DNA of 64,000 nt from Robbsia andropogonis (GTDB taxonomy: Bacteria > Pseudomonadota > Gammaproteobacteria > Burkholderiales > Burkholderiaceae): the NCBI RefSeq assembly GCF_000970345.1, contig NZ_LAQU01000001.1, forward strand, positions 1 to 64,000, given 5' to 3'. This document shows positions 21,510 to 29,813 of the stretch, piece after piece. Position 1 is the stretch's first letter. Each line of letters starts with the position of its first letter. The notes under the pieces are model-generated. The model was not told the DNA's origin and searched no databases. It was given only the letters and a program-made list of their open reading frames with translations. The translations under genes and the position numbers were made by a program.

Positions 21510-22142
21510 TCAGGCGCTTTTAGCGCGTACCCAGTCGATGATCGACGTCCACTGCGCAACGTCCTTCTCGACGCGGCTGGGCGCGACGTCCCAAATAGAC
21601 CGGCCATGTGCCGCGATCTGCACGTAATTCTGCGTGTCGCGCAAATCTCCCAGCACCGTGATGCCCAGGCCCTTTACAAAGCGATGCAACTCGTCGGCGG
21701 CCTTTGTGCGCTGGTCCACGCGCATGCCGACGATGCCGATCTGCGTGTGACGCCGTTTCAGCGTCTTATCCTCCGCCAGCGTCTGCAGAAAAGCCTGCGT
21801 CGCGAAGATATCGAAAATCGACGCCTGGAGCGGCACGATCAATTTGTCGGCAATGCTTGCCACCTGATGCAGAACTGGGCCGCTTAGACCCGCGGGCGTA
21901 TCGAGTACCGCAAATTCGATGCCTTTCGGAGGGCGGGCCGGCGCGTCGACATCCAGCTCCCACCGTTCGATGGCAGGCAGCATGGGAGAGCGTATGTCGA
22001 GCCAGCCGTGAGACGAGCGTTGCGGATCTATATCCCCCAAGGCCGTCCACTCGCCGTTTGCCGCAAAATGGCCCGCCAAATTTGTTGCCAACGTACTTTT
22101 GCCTGCTCCGCCCTTAGGATTCACGACCGCAATGACCGACAT
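21510..22142 (-). CDS. Orphan ParA/MinD-family ATPase
   Basis: Soluble ATPase of 210 residues with the deviant Walker A VVNPKGGAGKSTLATNLAG (residues 6-24). A Walker A' DIDPQRSSHGW lies near residue 38 and a Walker B VLDTPAG near residue 79. It lacks an N-terminal DNA-binding region and has no ParB partner nearby, so it resembles the short ParC/McdA-like or cellulose-synthesis (BcsQ-like) positioning ATPases rather than a chromosomal Par system. What it positions is unknown. It is transcribed towards panD and divergently from the zapB-like gene. Confidence 0.8.
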   Translation of the reverse strand: MSVIAVVNPKGGAGKSTLATNLAGHFAANGEWTALGDIDPQRSSHGWLDIRSPMLPAIERWELDVDAPARPPKGIEFAVLDTPAGLSGPVLHQVASIADKLIVPLQASIFDIFATQAFLQTLAEDKTLKRRHTQIGIVGMRVDQRTKAADELHRFVKGLGITVLGDLRDTQNYVQIAAHGRSIWDVAPSRVEKDVAQWTSIIDWVRAKSA

Positions 22143-22459
22143 GACGTCTCCCGTAGTCCGAACGAAACCCTATTATCGTTGAAGTGGACAGTCGTGTGCA
22201 TGGTCGTCCCGTGCAATCGAGGGTAATGGCTAATGGGCGTGTCCCGTCGCCTGCCTGGAGCAGAAAACGTGAGAGGGACGCCGATCCCCTGGTTCGCCCC
22301 AGAAACGGCGGCTCCCCACCCGTGAGTGAGGGGAAACAGGACGCCTCGGATACCCCCGGTGCCCCATCCGACAGAACAATTCGAAACAACCTGCAACCGT
22401 GTTTCGGTATGGTCCGTGTTCCGGGTTAAAATGCCCGGAATTCTGAGGACCCGCTCACC
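22143..22459. other. Divergent intergenic region between parA-like and zapB-like genes
   Basis: 317 bp without a supportable gene. A TTAAAAT hexamer-like element near 22426 could be the -10 of the zapB-zapA transcript. It sits inside a small inverted repeat, CCGGG with CCCGG. Confidence 0.4.
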
Positions 22460-22849
22460 ATGTTGAACGAACTCGATTCACTATCCGAGAAAATTACGCG
22501 ACTTCTGCGTCTGGTCGATTCCAATCGCCAGACGCTAGGAGACCGTGAGACACAGTTAAACCGCATGCGCGTCGAACGCGATGAGGCCCTGACCGCCAAT
22601 CATGCGTTGCGCGCCGAGCGCGACGCCCTGCGACAGGAACGGGACACGTTGCTCGCCAAGATCGAGGATGCGCAGGTCAAATTAAACGCCATCCTCGAAA
22701 AGCTGCCGCCCCCCCGAGACCGGAACGCGGCGCAGCAGGATGGTGCCGACGCGCGAGCGGACGGCAACACGCACCATCACGACGCGGCAGGCGCCGAGGT
22801 AATGGCCGAACAAGAGCCGCATGTGGAGGGAGAATCCTATGGCCGCTAA
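22460..22849 (+). CDS. ZapB-like coiled-coil protein upstream of zapA
   Basis: A 129-residue cytoplasmic protein. Residues 1-85 form a long amphipathic coiled coil with heptad Leu/Ile and many Arg/Glu residues (MLNELDSLSEKITRLLRLVD at the start). The last 40 residues are a His/Ala/Asp-rich acidic tail with THHHDAAGAE. Short coiled-coil genes of this TIGR02449/ZapB-like kind precede zapA in many beta- and gammaproteobacteria and are thought to bind Z-ring components. The stop overlaps the zapA start by 11 bases, which implies translational coupling. Role in division is inferred from context. Confidence 0.8.
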   Translation: MLNELDSLSEKITRLLRLVDSNRQTLGDRETQLNRMRVERDEALTANHALRAERDALRQERDTLLAKIEDAQVKLNAILEKLPPPRDRNAAQQDGADARADGNTHHHDAAGAEVMAEQEPHVEGESYGR

Positions 22850-23153
22850 GCAGATCGAAGTCAAGATCCTGGGGCAAAGCTACCGGCTTGCCTGTTCACC
22901 TGAAACGGAGCCCATCTTGCGTGCCGCCGTTGCACGGGTCGACTCGGAAATGCACAAAGTGCGTGAAAACAGCGCCATCCGCGGCACGGACCGATTGGCC
23001 GTGATGGCCGCTCTAAGCATCGCGTCCGAGCTGATGAATCTGCAAGAAAGCGTGCGACACGGCGAAGCGTTTCCCGCGGAGCAGATCCGTGCGGCGTTGG
23101 AACGGATGAACGCCGACATCGATAACGCCGTGTCCCGCGCGGCAATGCAATAA
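22839..23153 (+). CDS. zapA: Cell division protein ZapA
   Basis: FtsZ-binding protein of 104 residues that promotes Z-ring bundling. The N-terminal FtsZ-binding globular head (QIEVKILGQSYRLACSPE) and the coiled-coil tail with ALSIASELMNL match the family. ATG at 22839 is preceded by GGAGGGAGA and lies inside the end of the zapB-like frame. The frame is open six codons further upstream but the family begins MAAKQIEVK. The 6S RNA gene follows, the classic zapA-ssrS arrangement. Confidence 0.93.
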   Translation: MAAKQIEVKILGQSYRLACSPETEPILRAAVARVDSEMHKVRENSAIRGTDRLAVMAALSIASELMNLQESVRHGEAFPAEQIRAALERMNADIDNAVSRAAMQ

Positions 23154-23194
23154 CGTAACGGCGGCCTGCACCCGGACATCGAAAATATATTCGC

Positions 23195-23345
23195 GATCGG
23201 CCCTTGCGGCATCGCCGATCAGCGCCTATCTTCATACGAGATGCGGGACATTGACAGGCAAGCACGGCACGTTGCGCTGCCGATGTATGCCTGCAACGGA
23301 TCGGCACAATGGCCTGAAGTCAGGGGCTCAGCATGCATCGAACGT
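23195..23345 (+). other. Highly structured transcribed-looking segment between zapA and 6S RNA
   Basis: No reading frame, but nested complementarity. GCCCTTG (23200-23206) pairs with CAGGGGC (23321-23327), GCCGATC (23214-23220) with GATCGGC (23299-23305), and CAGGCA (23255-23260) with TGCCTG (23288-23293). CGGCA (23265-23269) pairs with TGCCG (23278-23282). Together these give an irregular rod. It shares the 12-mer GCGGGACATTGA with the 6S gene (about 23244 and 23632). It may be the zapA 3' UTR, a diverged 6S paralogue or an unrelated RNA. Confidence 0.35.
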
Positions 23346-23478
23346 TCGCTTATGGCACAATGAATTTGTCGATCCATACTGTGGTCGCGATAAATTTACG
23401 TACTTTGGACGCTAAAAGTGTGTTCTGTGACGATGTAGCATCGGTTTGAAGAAATCGTCGATATAGGCTGCACGGAGG

Positions 23479-23507
23479 TTGACAAACGACGATGAAAAGC
23501 GGTTAAT
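23479..23507 (+). promoter_or_regulatory. Sigma70-type promoter upstream of 6S RNA
   Basis: Perfect -35 TTGACA at 23479-23484, a 17-base spacer, and GTTAAT (4 of 6 matches to the -10 consensus) at 23502-23507. It would start a transcript about 50 bases before the predicted 6S 5' end, consistent with a processed precursor. Confidence 0.5.
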
Positions 23508-23565
23508 GAATGAAACGCAGAGGAACAGCAACAGTGCTCATCTGCGTGGCAACACAGATTTTACG

Positions 23566-23748
23566 GTTTCCCTGCCTGGTTCGCGATGGTCATAAATTCC
23601 TTGAACCAATGCTTACTCAGCACAGGTCGCGGGACATTGAAATGCGGGCGTGAGCGTCACTCTGTCTGACGAACCCGAAGCGTTTCTTACTGCGGCCGAT
23701 CTTGAACTCCGGTTCAGGATGCCGGCCAAGCGGCTAAGGCGGGGATCT
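23566..23748 (+). ncRNA. ssrS: 6S RNA
   Basis: Global regulator that binds sigma70-RNA polymerase in stationary phase by mimicking an open promoter. The terminal closing stem pairs CCCTGCCT (23570-23577) with AGGCGGGG (23737-23744). Near the 3' side is the hairpin ATCTTGAAC-TCCG-GTTCAGGAT (9 bp), which corresponds in position and sequence to the CCTTGAACC hairpin of E. coli 6S RNA. The roughly 180-nt length and the position directly after zapA fit. The gene usually found next (5-formyltetrahydrofolate cyclo-ligase) is absent. Ends are approximate. Confidence 0.75.
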
Positions 23749-23753
23749 TATTG

Positions 23754-23780
23754 GCGATATCGATCGATTATCGATATCGC
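23754..23780. repeat. 11-bp perfect inverted repeat after 6S RNA
   Basis: GCGATATCGAT (23754-23764) and its complement ATCGATATCGC (23770-23780) are separated by five bases. The repeat lies between the 6S closing stem and the downstream terminator, so it is probably a hairpin in the 6S precursor or a processing or protein-binding site. Confidence 0.6.
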
Positions 23781-23789
23781 GCTCTGGTG

Positions 23790-23825
23790 GCGGCATGAGC
23801 GTTGGCTCATGCCGCTTTTATTTTT
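23790..23825 (+). terminator. Strong rho-independent terminator of the 6S transcript
   Basis: An 11-bp perfect stem (GCGGCATGAGC, 23790-23800, with GCTCATGCCGC, 23805-23815) around a GTTG loop is followed by TTTTATTTTT. It is the only good terminator between zapA and the next gene, so the 6S precursor probably ends here. Confidence 0.85.
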
Positions 23826-23924
23826 AGCAATTAATACGTAGTCCTTACTTTTTCGCGTAAAACCCGAAGGTCGATTTGCACGAGGCGGTTTATCATGGAC
23901 CATCCATACAGGAGACGACAATCC

Positions 23925-24752
23925 ATGATCGCATCGCGTTCCCCCATCAGACCACAGGCGCCGGCAGCCACGTCGGCTGCACTGTCCGTTCCTGTCTACA
24001 AGGCGATGGATACCGTCAGCGCGTCCCGCATCGCCACGGCGCTGTGTGCAATGGCTGGTATCGGCGCGATAAGTATCGCACTGCTCGCGGCGCCGCGGAT
24101 TGCACATGCTCAGTCCACCCTGCAATCGCCACCGTCGGGGGTACTACAGCTTGACGCCTCGGCCAGTGACGACGTGCCCGCCGATGAAATCCGCATCACT
24201 TTGTTCTCGGAACGACAGGGCAATGACTCCGCCACCGTTGCACGGCAGTTGAATCAGCAAACGCAGGCAGCGCTTGACACGTCAAGGTCGCAGTCATCCG
24301 TCAAGGTCAGCACCGGCTCGTTTTCCATTTCCCCATCGACTGATCGTGACGGCAAAATTGTCGCCTGGCGGGGACGAAGCGAATTGATATTGGAATCCCA
24401 AGACTTTGCCGCGGCATCAAAGCTCGCGGGTGATCTCGGTGACCAGATGCAGGTTGCAGATGTGTCGTTCTCTTTGTCGCGCACCAAGCGGCAGCAAGCC
24501 GAATCCCGACTGACGGACGTCGCCATCGCTGCATTCCGGCAAAAGGCCGAGGCGGCCGCTAAGGCCTTCGGCTATCACGGGTTCTCGATCCGCGAGGTGC
24601 AACTGGGGCATAGTGGCAACATCCGCCAACCGCGTATCGCCATGATGTCGATGGCGGCAGCGCCGATGGCAAAGATGAGTGCGGTACCGGTGGAGGCAGG
24701 GACGACCACGGTGACAGTGGACGTCAACGGGAGTGTTCAGATGGTGCCCTGA
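23925..24752 (+). CDS. SIMPL (DUF541) domain periplasmic protein
   Basis: Secreted protein of 275 residues with a long N-terminal export signal ending LLAAPRIAHAQS. The SIMPL domain begins at about residue 50 (GVLQLDASASDDVPADEIRI). The family is oligomeric and of unclear function, implicated in oxidative stress or surface interactions. The C-terminal half shows the typical QAESRLTDVAIAAFRQKAEA helix and a Met-rich segment (IAMMSMAAAPMAKM) before the last strand. ATG at 23925 is preceded by AGGAG at 23910-23914; a frame-open ATG at 23895 is less likely. It lies just after the 6S terminator and converges with lgt. Confidence 0.82.
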   Translation: MIASRSPIRPQAPAATSAALSVPVYKAMDTVSASRIATALCAMAGIGAISIALLAAPRIAHAQSTLQSPPSGVLQLDASASDDVPADEIRITLFSERQGNDSATVARQLNQQTQAALDTSRSQSSVKVSTGSFSISPSTDRDGKIVAWRGRSELILESQDFAAASKLAGDLGDQMQVADVSFSLSRTKRQQAESRLTDVAIAAFRQKAEAAAKAFGYHGFSIREVQLGHSGNIRQPRIAMMSMAAAPMAKMSAVPVEAGTTTVTVDVNGSVQMVP

Positions 24753-24851
24753 GCGCTGCGCGGTGAAACGCCAGGCCCTTGACCAGCAGCGCCCATTCCA
24801 CAATGGTCACGTCAGCCGATGCGGTGGAGCATCGCGCTCCCCGCTGCCCGC

Positions 24852-25751
24852 TTAAACGGACTGACCCGCAGGAAGGGGCTTATTTCGTTTGAAAGCCCAG
24901 ATGATCATGCCGATACCGAACAAGATCATCGGGATGGACAACCACTGCCCCATGGACAGACCAAGTGCCAGCAATCCGAGGAAATCATCCGGTTGGCGCG
25001 TGAACTCGACCAGGCACCGTGCAATGCCATAACCGACGATGAACACGCCAGTCACCGCGCCCATGGGGCGCGGCTTGCGTGAGAACAGCCACATGACGGC
25101 AAACAGGATAAAGCCTTCCAGCGCCATTTCGTACAATTCGGAGGGATGACGCGGCAGCAAGCCGTGGATCGGATAGACCGCGTTCAGCCCTTTCGCTGCC
25201 GCCTCGGCCGCGTGGGTCATCATCCATTGACGATCTTCCCCCGCTGCCTGCGGGAACATCATGCCCCATGGCAAGGACGGGCTTGTCACCCGCCCCCATA
25301 GCTCACCGTTGATGAAATTGCCGAAACGCCCCGCCGCAATGCCAAGTGGCACGGCCGGCGCCAAATAATCGGTCACTTGCAGCAGCGGGCGCTTCCGGCT
25401 CCGGCTGAACAACCACATGGCCAGGGCAACGCCAAGGAACCCACCGTGGAATGACATGCCGCCCTCCCACACCCGAAAAATCGCGGCGGGGTTCGCGAAA
25501 TAATAATCAGCCTTGTAGAACAAGATATAGCCGATCCGGCCGCCGAGGATCACTCCCAACACTGCATAGAACAGCAGATCGTCGATGTCGCGCTTATCCC
25601 ATCCCTGGGACGCTATTTGCGGCTGCTTCAGACGAAGCCGCAACACGACCACGCCGAGGACGAACGCCAGCAAGTACATCAGGCCATACCAGCGGATTGC
25701 CAACGGCCCGAGCTGGATCGCGATTGGATTGAAATCAGGATGAAGCAGCAT
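24852..25751 (-). CDS. lgt: Prolipoprotein diacylglyceryl transferase
   Basis: Inner membrane enzyme that attaches diacylglycerol from phosphatidylglycerol to the lipobox Cys, the first step of lipoprotein maturation. The 299-residue product has about seven membrane segments. The Lgt signature [16 protein letters not shown] lies near residue 142, with the catalytic region [11 protein letters not shown] near residue 98 and [12 protein letters not shown] near residue 205. Start at 25751 matches the family N-terminus [20 protein letters not shown]. It is divergent from the region leading to the asparaginase gene. Confidence 0.95.
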   Translation of the reverse strand: MLLHPDFNPIAIQLGPLAIRWYGLMYLLAFVLGVVVLRLRLKQPQIASQGWDKRDIDDLLFYAVLGVILGGRIGYILFYKADYYFANPAAIFRVWEGGMSFHGGFLGVALAMWLFSRSRKRPLLQVTDYLAPAVPLGIAAGRFGNFINGELWGRVTSPSLPWGMMFPQAAGEDRQWMMTHAAEAAAKGLNAVYPIHGLLPRHPSELYEMALEGFILFAVMWLFSRKPRPMGAVTGVFIVGYGIARCLVEFTRQPDDFLGLLALGLSMGQWLSIPMILFGIGMIIWAFKRNKPLPAGQSV

Positions 25752-26411
25752 AGCAGCCTTCGTCAGGGTAAGAATCGTGTCCGGGGTGGCATCGATGAGA
25801 TGGATGGCTCGGCAAGCGCCGCCTTATTGCTGACGTTCAGCCGACAACACCTTGCAATTGTCCGCTTTTGACGCAATTTCGACGGAATCACATCCCGGGC
25901 ACCCGATAATAGCCCGTTATGATGTCATAAAACCCTCATCCAGGGCGGTCGAACGCATGCGGCACGTTCCCCGTCGGCGATCCGGCGGGGTATCCGCGAC
26001 CGGGAACACGCGAAAGGACATCGCGCTATCCAAGCGCGACAGACAAGACATGCAGACGCCAGGGCCGAGGGGCAATGAGCGGTCGATATCGATCGCGCGT
26101 AAATGCTCGTCCAATGGATGCGCGAAAAATTGCACTGGACTATGGGTTGACCAGTGATTACTCTGGCGCGCTGCAGCCGTTCATTCGTAACGCCGCAGCG
26201 CTGGCGCTGGCTTAAAGGCGGCATGGCCCGGGGTACGACGTGGCAATATGATCGCGATTCGGCCCTCCGTGTCGATCGCGGCAACCGGGCGGTCGGCATT
26301 TGGGTAATACGGGGCCATCTGCATCCCAACGCTGTCGACGCATTCATCGAACGCGCCATCACCATGCCTGACGAGGATGCGGGCTTGCAAGGCGGGCAAT
26401 CGGAACCACTT
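25752..26411. other. Long intergenic stretch between lgt and asparaginase
   Basis: 660 bp. The last 260 bases are open in the asparaginase frame (ATGs at 26154, 26223 with AAAGGCGGC upstream, and 26364), so a longer N-terminus cannot be excluded. Otherwise I see no recognisable gene, terminator or RNA. Confidence 0.4.
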
Positions 26412-27644
26412 ATGTCATCAAAGAAGAAGAAAGCCAAGAAAGCGAAGGATCGAAAGCACGACGTCAAGGCCCCGTCCACACGCAGTGGCAAGAAGAAGGT
26501 GACCGGTGACGCCGTATCGACGGTGCTGGCGTCAAATGCGCCGACCCGGATCGCCATGCCGGCGCAGCCTTCCGTTCCGCGCCGGACTTCGCGCGCCACA
26601 GCGTCCAAGAAGCCAGCGACCTACCCCGCCGACATGCCACCGGCCATAGAAAGCGACAGTGCGTTGGCATCATCACCGTCGCGTCGTGCCGCCGTGCTGG
26701 TGCTCGCGACCGGTGGGACCATCGCCAGCAGCGCCGCATCGGCCACCGAAACCGCCAGCTACACGGTTGGCGTGGGCATCGACACGCTGCTGGAAACCAT
26801 TCCGGAGCTGGCAGACGTGGCGAACGTCAGCTATGAGCAATTCGCCAATGTGTCCAGCAAGGACCTCGGCGATGCGCAGTTGACGCAGCTCGTGCAACGG
26901 ATTGATGGCGCATTGGCCGATCCGGAGCTGGACGGCGTGGTCATCACGCATGGCACGGACACGCTAGAGGAGACGGCCTTCTTGCTTGCATTGACGGTGC
27001 GATCACCAAAACCGGTGGTATTGGTGGGCGCCATGCGTCCTGCTACAGCGGTCAGCGCCGACGGACCAATGAACCTGCTGCAGGGCGTATCATTGGCTGC
27101 CAGTCCTCACGCCGCAGGACGAGGACCGATGATCGTGCTGGCCGACCGCATTGGCTCGGCGTTCTATACGACCAAGCGGCACGCGAACCAGACCGACGCC
27201 TTCGATGGTGGCGAGGCGGGGTATCTCGGCTACTTTATCGGCCTGCGCCCTCACTTCTTCTTTGAAGCGGCGCGGCCGGCCGGTCTGGTGACCTTTAACC
27301 TCGACGCATTGCCGCCACTGCCGCGCGTCGACATTCTCTATGGCCATCAAGGCATGAGCACCGATCTTATCGATGCGGCTGTCCAAGGCGGCGCGGCTGG
27401 CTTGGTGATTGCCTGCGTGGGGAACGGCTCGCTGCCAAACACCTGGAAGCCGCGCGTAGCGGCATTGATCGATGCCGGCGTGCCGGTGGTACGCACCACA
27501 CGAACCGGCGGCGGACATGTAACGCCGCATGCGGAAGGGCTACCCGCCGGACGGTTGAACCCGCAAAAAGCGCGGGTATTGCTGCGGTTGCTGCTAGCGG
27601 CCGATGTGCCTACGCAGCAGATCGCGGCAGCGCTGCTGGGGTGA
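26412..27644 (+). CDS. Type II L-asparaginase with basic N-terminal extension
   Basis: Hydrolyses asparagine to aspartate and ammonia. The catalytic domain occupies the last 330 residues. It carries the first active-site Thr in VLATGGTIASSA, the second Thr-Asp motif in THGTDTLEETA, and the lysine-side loop in MRPATAVSADGPMNLLQG. A C-terminal effector/dimer region includes GVPVVRTTRTGGGHV. Unusually, a lysine-rich, low-complexity segment (SSKKKKAKKAKDRKH onwards, about 90 residues) precedes it instead of a signal peptide. The start is uncertain: I use the ATG at 26412, while the frame is open to 26154. A cytoplasmic location is likely. Confidence 0.8.
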   Translation: MSSKKKKAKKAKDRKHDVKAPSTRSGKKKVTGDAVSTVLASNAPTRIAMPAQPSVPRRTSRATASKKPATYPADMPPAIESDSALASSPSRRAAVLVLATGGTIASSAASATETASYTVGVGIDTLLETIPELADVANVSYEQFANVSSKDLGDAQLTQLVQRIDGALADPELDGVVITHGTDTLEETAFLLALTVRSPKPVVLVGAMRPATAVSADGPMNLLQGVSLAASPHAAGRGPMIVLADRIGSAFYTTKRHANQTDAFDGGEAGYLGYFIGLRPHFFFEAARPAGLVTFNLDALPPLPRVDILYGHQGMSTDLIDAAVQGGAAGLVIACVGNGSLPNTWKPRVAALIDAGVPVVRTTRTGGGHVTPHAEGLPAGRLNPQKARVLLRLLLAADVPTQQIAAALLG

Positions 27645-27798
27645 TGGGGTAGCAAAAGTGCCGCTTTGCATCGGCAGCGCAACCTCGTACAGCGACTTGA
27701 AGACGGTACTGGACCGCTGTGCTGCCCGCCTTTTGACGCCATCAAAACCTTGATCGGGCTTTCACAGAAGTCTCAGGCAGTGCCGTGGCTGAACATGC

Positions 27799-27990
27799 CT
27801 ACTCTTGCGAAGCAACGACGTTTTTCGCCAGTTGAAAAACGTCCTCTAGCATCAACAGTTCGAGTGCGCCCTTCTCGATTACCACCGGCTGCGATTTGTC
27901 TTGCGCGAGGCGAACAAAGTGATCCCAAAAAGAAGCGGGAACCGTCGGAGCGTTGTTTACGGTGATGGGTGCGGCGGTCGAGGCAGTCAC
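27799..27990 (-). pseudogene. N-terminal fragment of a JmjC/cupin-like protein
   Basis: A 63-codon frame. Its segment PASFWDHFVRLAQDKSQPVV resembles the entry region of JmjC/cupin-8 oxygenases, where FW..FW..KP.vi leads into the double-stranded beta-helix; the iron-binding HxD core is missing. A GTG start at 27990 with a strong AAGGAGGT site overlaps the stop of the preceding MFS fragment, so the two once formed a coupled operon. The frame ends at TAG and nothing similar continues before the asparaginase gene, so I read it as a truncated relic. Family assignment is tentative; a genuine small protein is the alternative. Confidence 0.4.
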
Positions 27991-28550
27991 TAATCGTTAC
28001 CTCCTTCAGTCCCCGGGAAAGCATCAGGGTAAAAGTCCTTGTAGACGTTCTTTATCTGCTCATCACGCATGCCCAGAACCTGCACCAGCACCGCGCTGAA
28101 CATGCACGGGACAACGGCCAGGATAATGAGCAGGCCCAGGACCGCCATGGCGTAGCTCACGCCTAACACCCCTGAAAACGCGCCAACAACCAAGGTCCCA
28201 AACGGAATGACCATCCCGGAGATGAAAGACGTCGCCGAACCAATCCGGTTTCTGTAATGGTCTGGTGTGGCCAGCATCCGCACGGTGGACGTATTGACTG
28301 TGACCATGACCAGACCGATACCGCCGATGAACAGCAGCAGTACCGTCACGCTGGCGAACCACCGCGGCTCGGTGTGGAAGAAATCGCTAAAGATGCCGCA
28401 GGCAGACATGGTGAACCCCACCAGCAGGAATCCTCCGAACACCACGTTTGGTCGGCCCCGGCGATGGTTGGCGCACTTGACCAGTGACAGGCTACCCACC
28501 AGTAATCCCACTGCAAACGCCGCTTCAGTAACAGCAATCAACCATAAGTC
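27990..28550 (-). pseudogene. C-terminal half of an MFS exporter, cut by an IS3-type element
   Basis: About 187 codons encode the last six membrane segments of a major facilitator transporter of the drug or siderophore exporter type (IAVTEAAFAVGLLVGSLSL at the cut, then NRIGSATSFISGM). The reading frame runs straight into the IS inverted repeat at 28551 with no start codon of its own, and the N-terminal half is nowhere in the window. It is followed with a one-base overlap by the JmjC-like fragment. Confidence 0.75.
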
Positions 28551-28578
28551 TGACCTTGCCTCGAAACGACGTACAGCA
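28551..28578 (+). repeat. Left terminal inverted repeat of the IS3 element
   Basis: It starts TGACCTTGCCTCGAAACGAC and matches the complement of the right end at 23 of 28 positions. It lies 35 bp upstream of orfA. Confidence 0.85.
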
Positions 28579-28612
28579 GAAACGTTAGATAATCTGTTGA
28601 ACGGAGGTCGAG

Positions 28613-28936
28613 ATGGGCGAAAAGACTGTACCGAATCGTCGCTACACGGAGGAGTTCCGAACGCAAGCGGTAAGGCTGGCAAATTCTGTCGGGCATAACG
28701 AGGCGGCGCGTCGCCTTGGGGTACCGGTTGCGACGATCGGCAACTGGGCGCGTCAGCAGCAGCGTGCAGGGGCTGCGTCAGGGACTAGCATACCAACGCT
28801 GGCGAGTCGCGCCAAGCCAGGTGTATCGGAACTGGAAGCCGAGATCAGTCGGCTTGGCAAAGAGTTGGCGAGCGCGAAACTCGATGTGGAGATCCTCTCA
28901 AAAGCGACGGCATGCTTCGCGAAGGGGTCGCGGTGA
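28613..28936 (+). CDS. IS3-family transposase OrfA
   Basis: A 107-residue helix-turn-helix protein (transposase_8 type) that binds the IS ends. The HTH is in HNEAARRLGVPVATIGNWAR (about residues 23-42). It is followed by a leucine-zipper-like segment, ELEAEISRLGKELASAKLDV, which mediates multimerisation with OrfB. ATG at 28613 has GGAGG eight bases upstream. The end overlaps orfB by 25 bases in the -1 frame, the standard arrangement for programmed frameshifting; AAAAG near 28900 is a candidate slip site. Confidence 0.88.
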   Translation: MGEKTVPNRRYTEEFRTQAVRLANSVGHNEAARRLGVPVATIGNWARQQQRAGAASGTSIPTLASRAKPGVSELEAEISRLGKELASAKLDVEILSKATACFAKGSR

Positions 28937-29783
28937 AGTATGCATGGATCGACGCTAACCGCGACCAATACGATGTCAGCCGGCTATGTCGGGTGTTGAG
29001 CGTCTCGCGCAGCGGATACTGCCAATGGCGTGTGCGAGCGCCTAGTAAAAGCGCACGGCGACGTGCCGCGCTGGATGCGAAAATAGCGGCGCTACACGCG
29101 AGAAGTCGCGTCACCTACGGTCGCCCCAGGCTGGTGAAAGAGCTGGCCGCAAGCGGCATAAAAACGAGTGCTGAGCGAGTGCGTAGAAGCCTTGTGCGTC
29201 AGGGGCGAAGGCCCGTGTACAAGAGAGCATGGAAAGTAACGACGGACTCGGCCCACCGGCTGCCCGTGGCACCTAATGTACTGGCACGCCGATTTGATGG
29301 TTGGGATATGAATCAGGCTTGGGCAACGGACATAACGTACCTGCCCACAAGCGAGGGCTGGTTATATCTGGCCGCTGTATTGGACTTGGGAAGTCGGAGG
29401 ATAGTCGGCTGGTCGATGTCCGAGCATATCGACGCCGAGCTTGTTTGCAATGCGCTGCGTGCGGCATACTGGCAGCGTCGTCCCGGTGCGGGGCTGATTC
29501 TGCATTCCGATAGCGGGAGCCACTACGCAAGCTGGCGTTATCGGGAGTTAGCGCAACGATGTCGATGAGTCGGCGAGCAAACGCGTGGGACAATGCGGCG
29601 ATGGAAAGCTTCTTCAAGACGTTAAAAGTGGAGCAAACGTCGCGACATCGATACGAAACACGGGGGCAAGCAAAGCTGGATGTAGTGGATTGGATTGAAG
29701 GCTTCTACAATCGTCAACGCATCCATTCGTCGATTGAATATTGCAGGCCGTGCGATTACGAGGCTATGCAAAAGGCAGCGTGA
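28912..29783 (+). pseudogene. IS3-family transposase OrfB, frameshifted
   Basis: DDE integrase-core transposase split into two frames. The first part (28912-29568) holds the HTH_21 region and the first two catalytic Asp residues (WATDITYL and ILHSDSG). The second (frame change near 29556-29562, end 29783) holds the catalytic Glu in NAAMESFFKTLKVEQ. Intact relatives read AQRCGATMSMSRRAN; here about 13 bases are missing between what were probably two ACGATGT copies, leaving one. The HSDSGSHYAS segment also differs from the usual HSDRGSQYAS. Confidence 0.85.
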
Positions 29784-29785
29784 GT

Positions 29786-29813
29786 TGCTGTACGTGGAAA
29801 CGAGGCATGGTCA
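29786..29813 (-). repeat. Right terminal inverted repeat of the IS3 element
   Basis: It ends GAGGCATGGTCA on the plus strand, complementary to the left end, and starts two bases after the orfB stop. Confidence 0.85.

Larger units (their letters stand above)
28551..29813 (+). mobile_element. IS3-family insertion sequence, inactivated copy
   Basis: 1263 bp bounded by imperfect 28-bp terminal inverted repeats (28551-28578 and 29786-29813, 23 of 28 positions matching) that begin TGACC and end GGTCA, as in IS3 elements. It carries overlapping orfA and orfB in 0 and -1 phases. The flanking bases (GTC before, TAT after) do not form a target duplication, so this copy has recombined or lost adjacent DNA since insertion. 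orfB is broken by a small deletion, so the copy cannot transpose on its own. Confidence 0.88.

Noticed and set aside
23195-23345. First considered as the 6S RNA gene itself because it follows zapA and folds well
   Set aside because: The segment at 23566-23748 fits better: a complete closing stem, a TTGAAC hairpin equivalent to that of E. coli 6S, a promoter upstream and a terminator downstream. The first segment is kept only as an unexplained structure.
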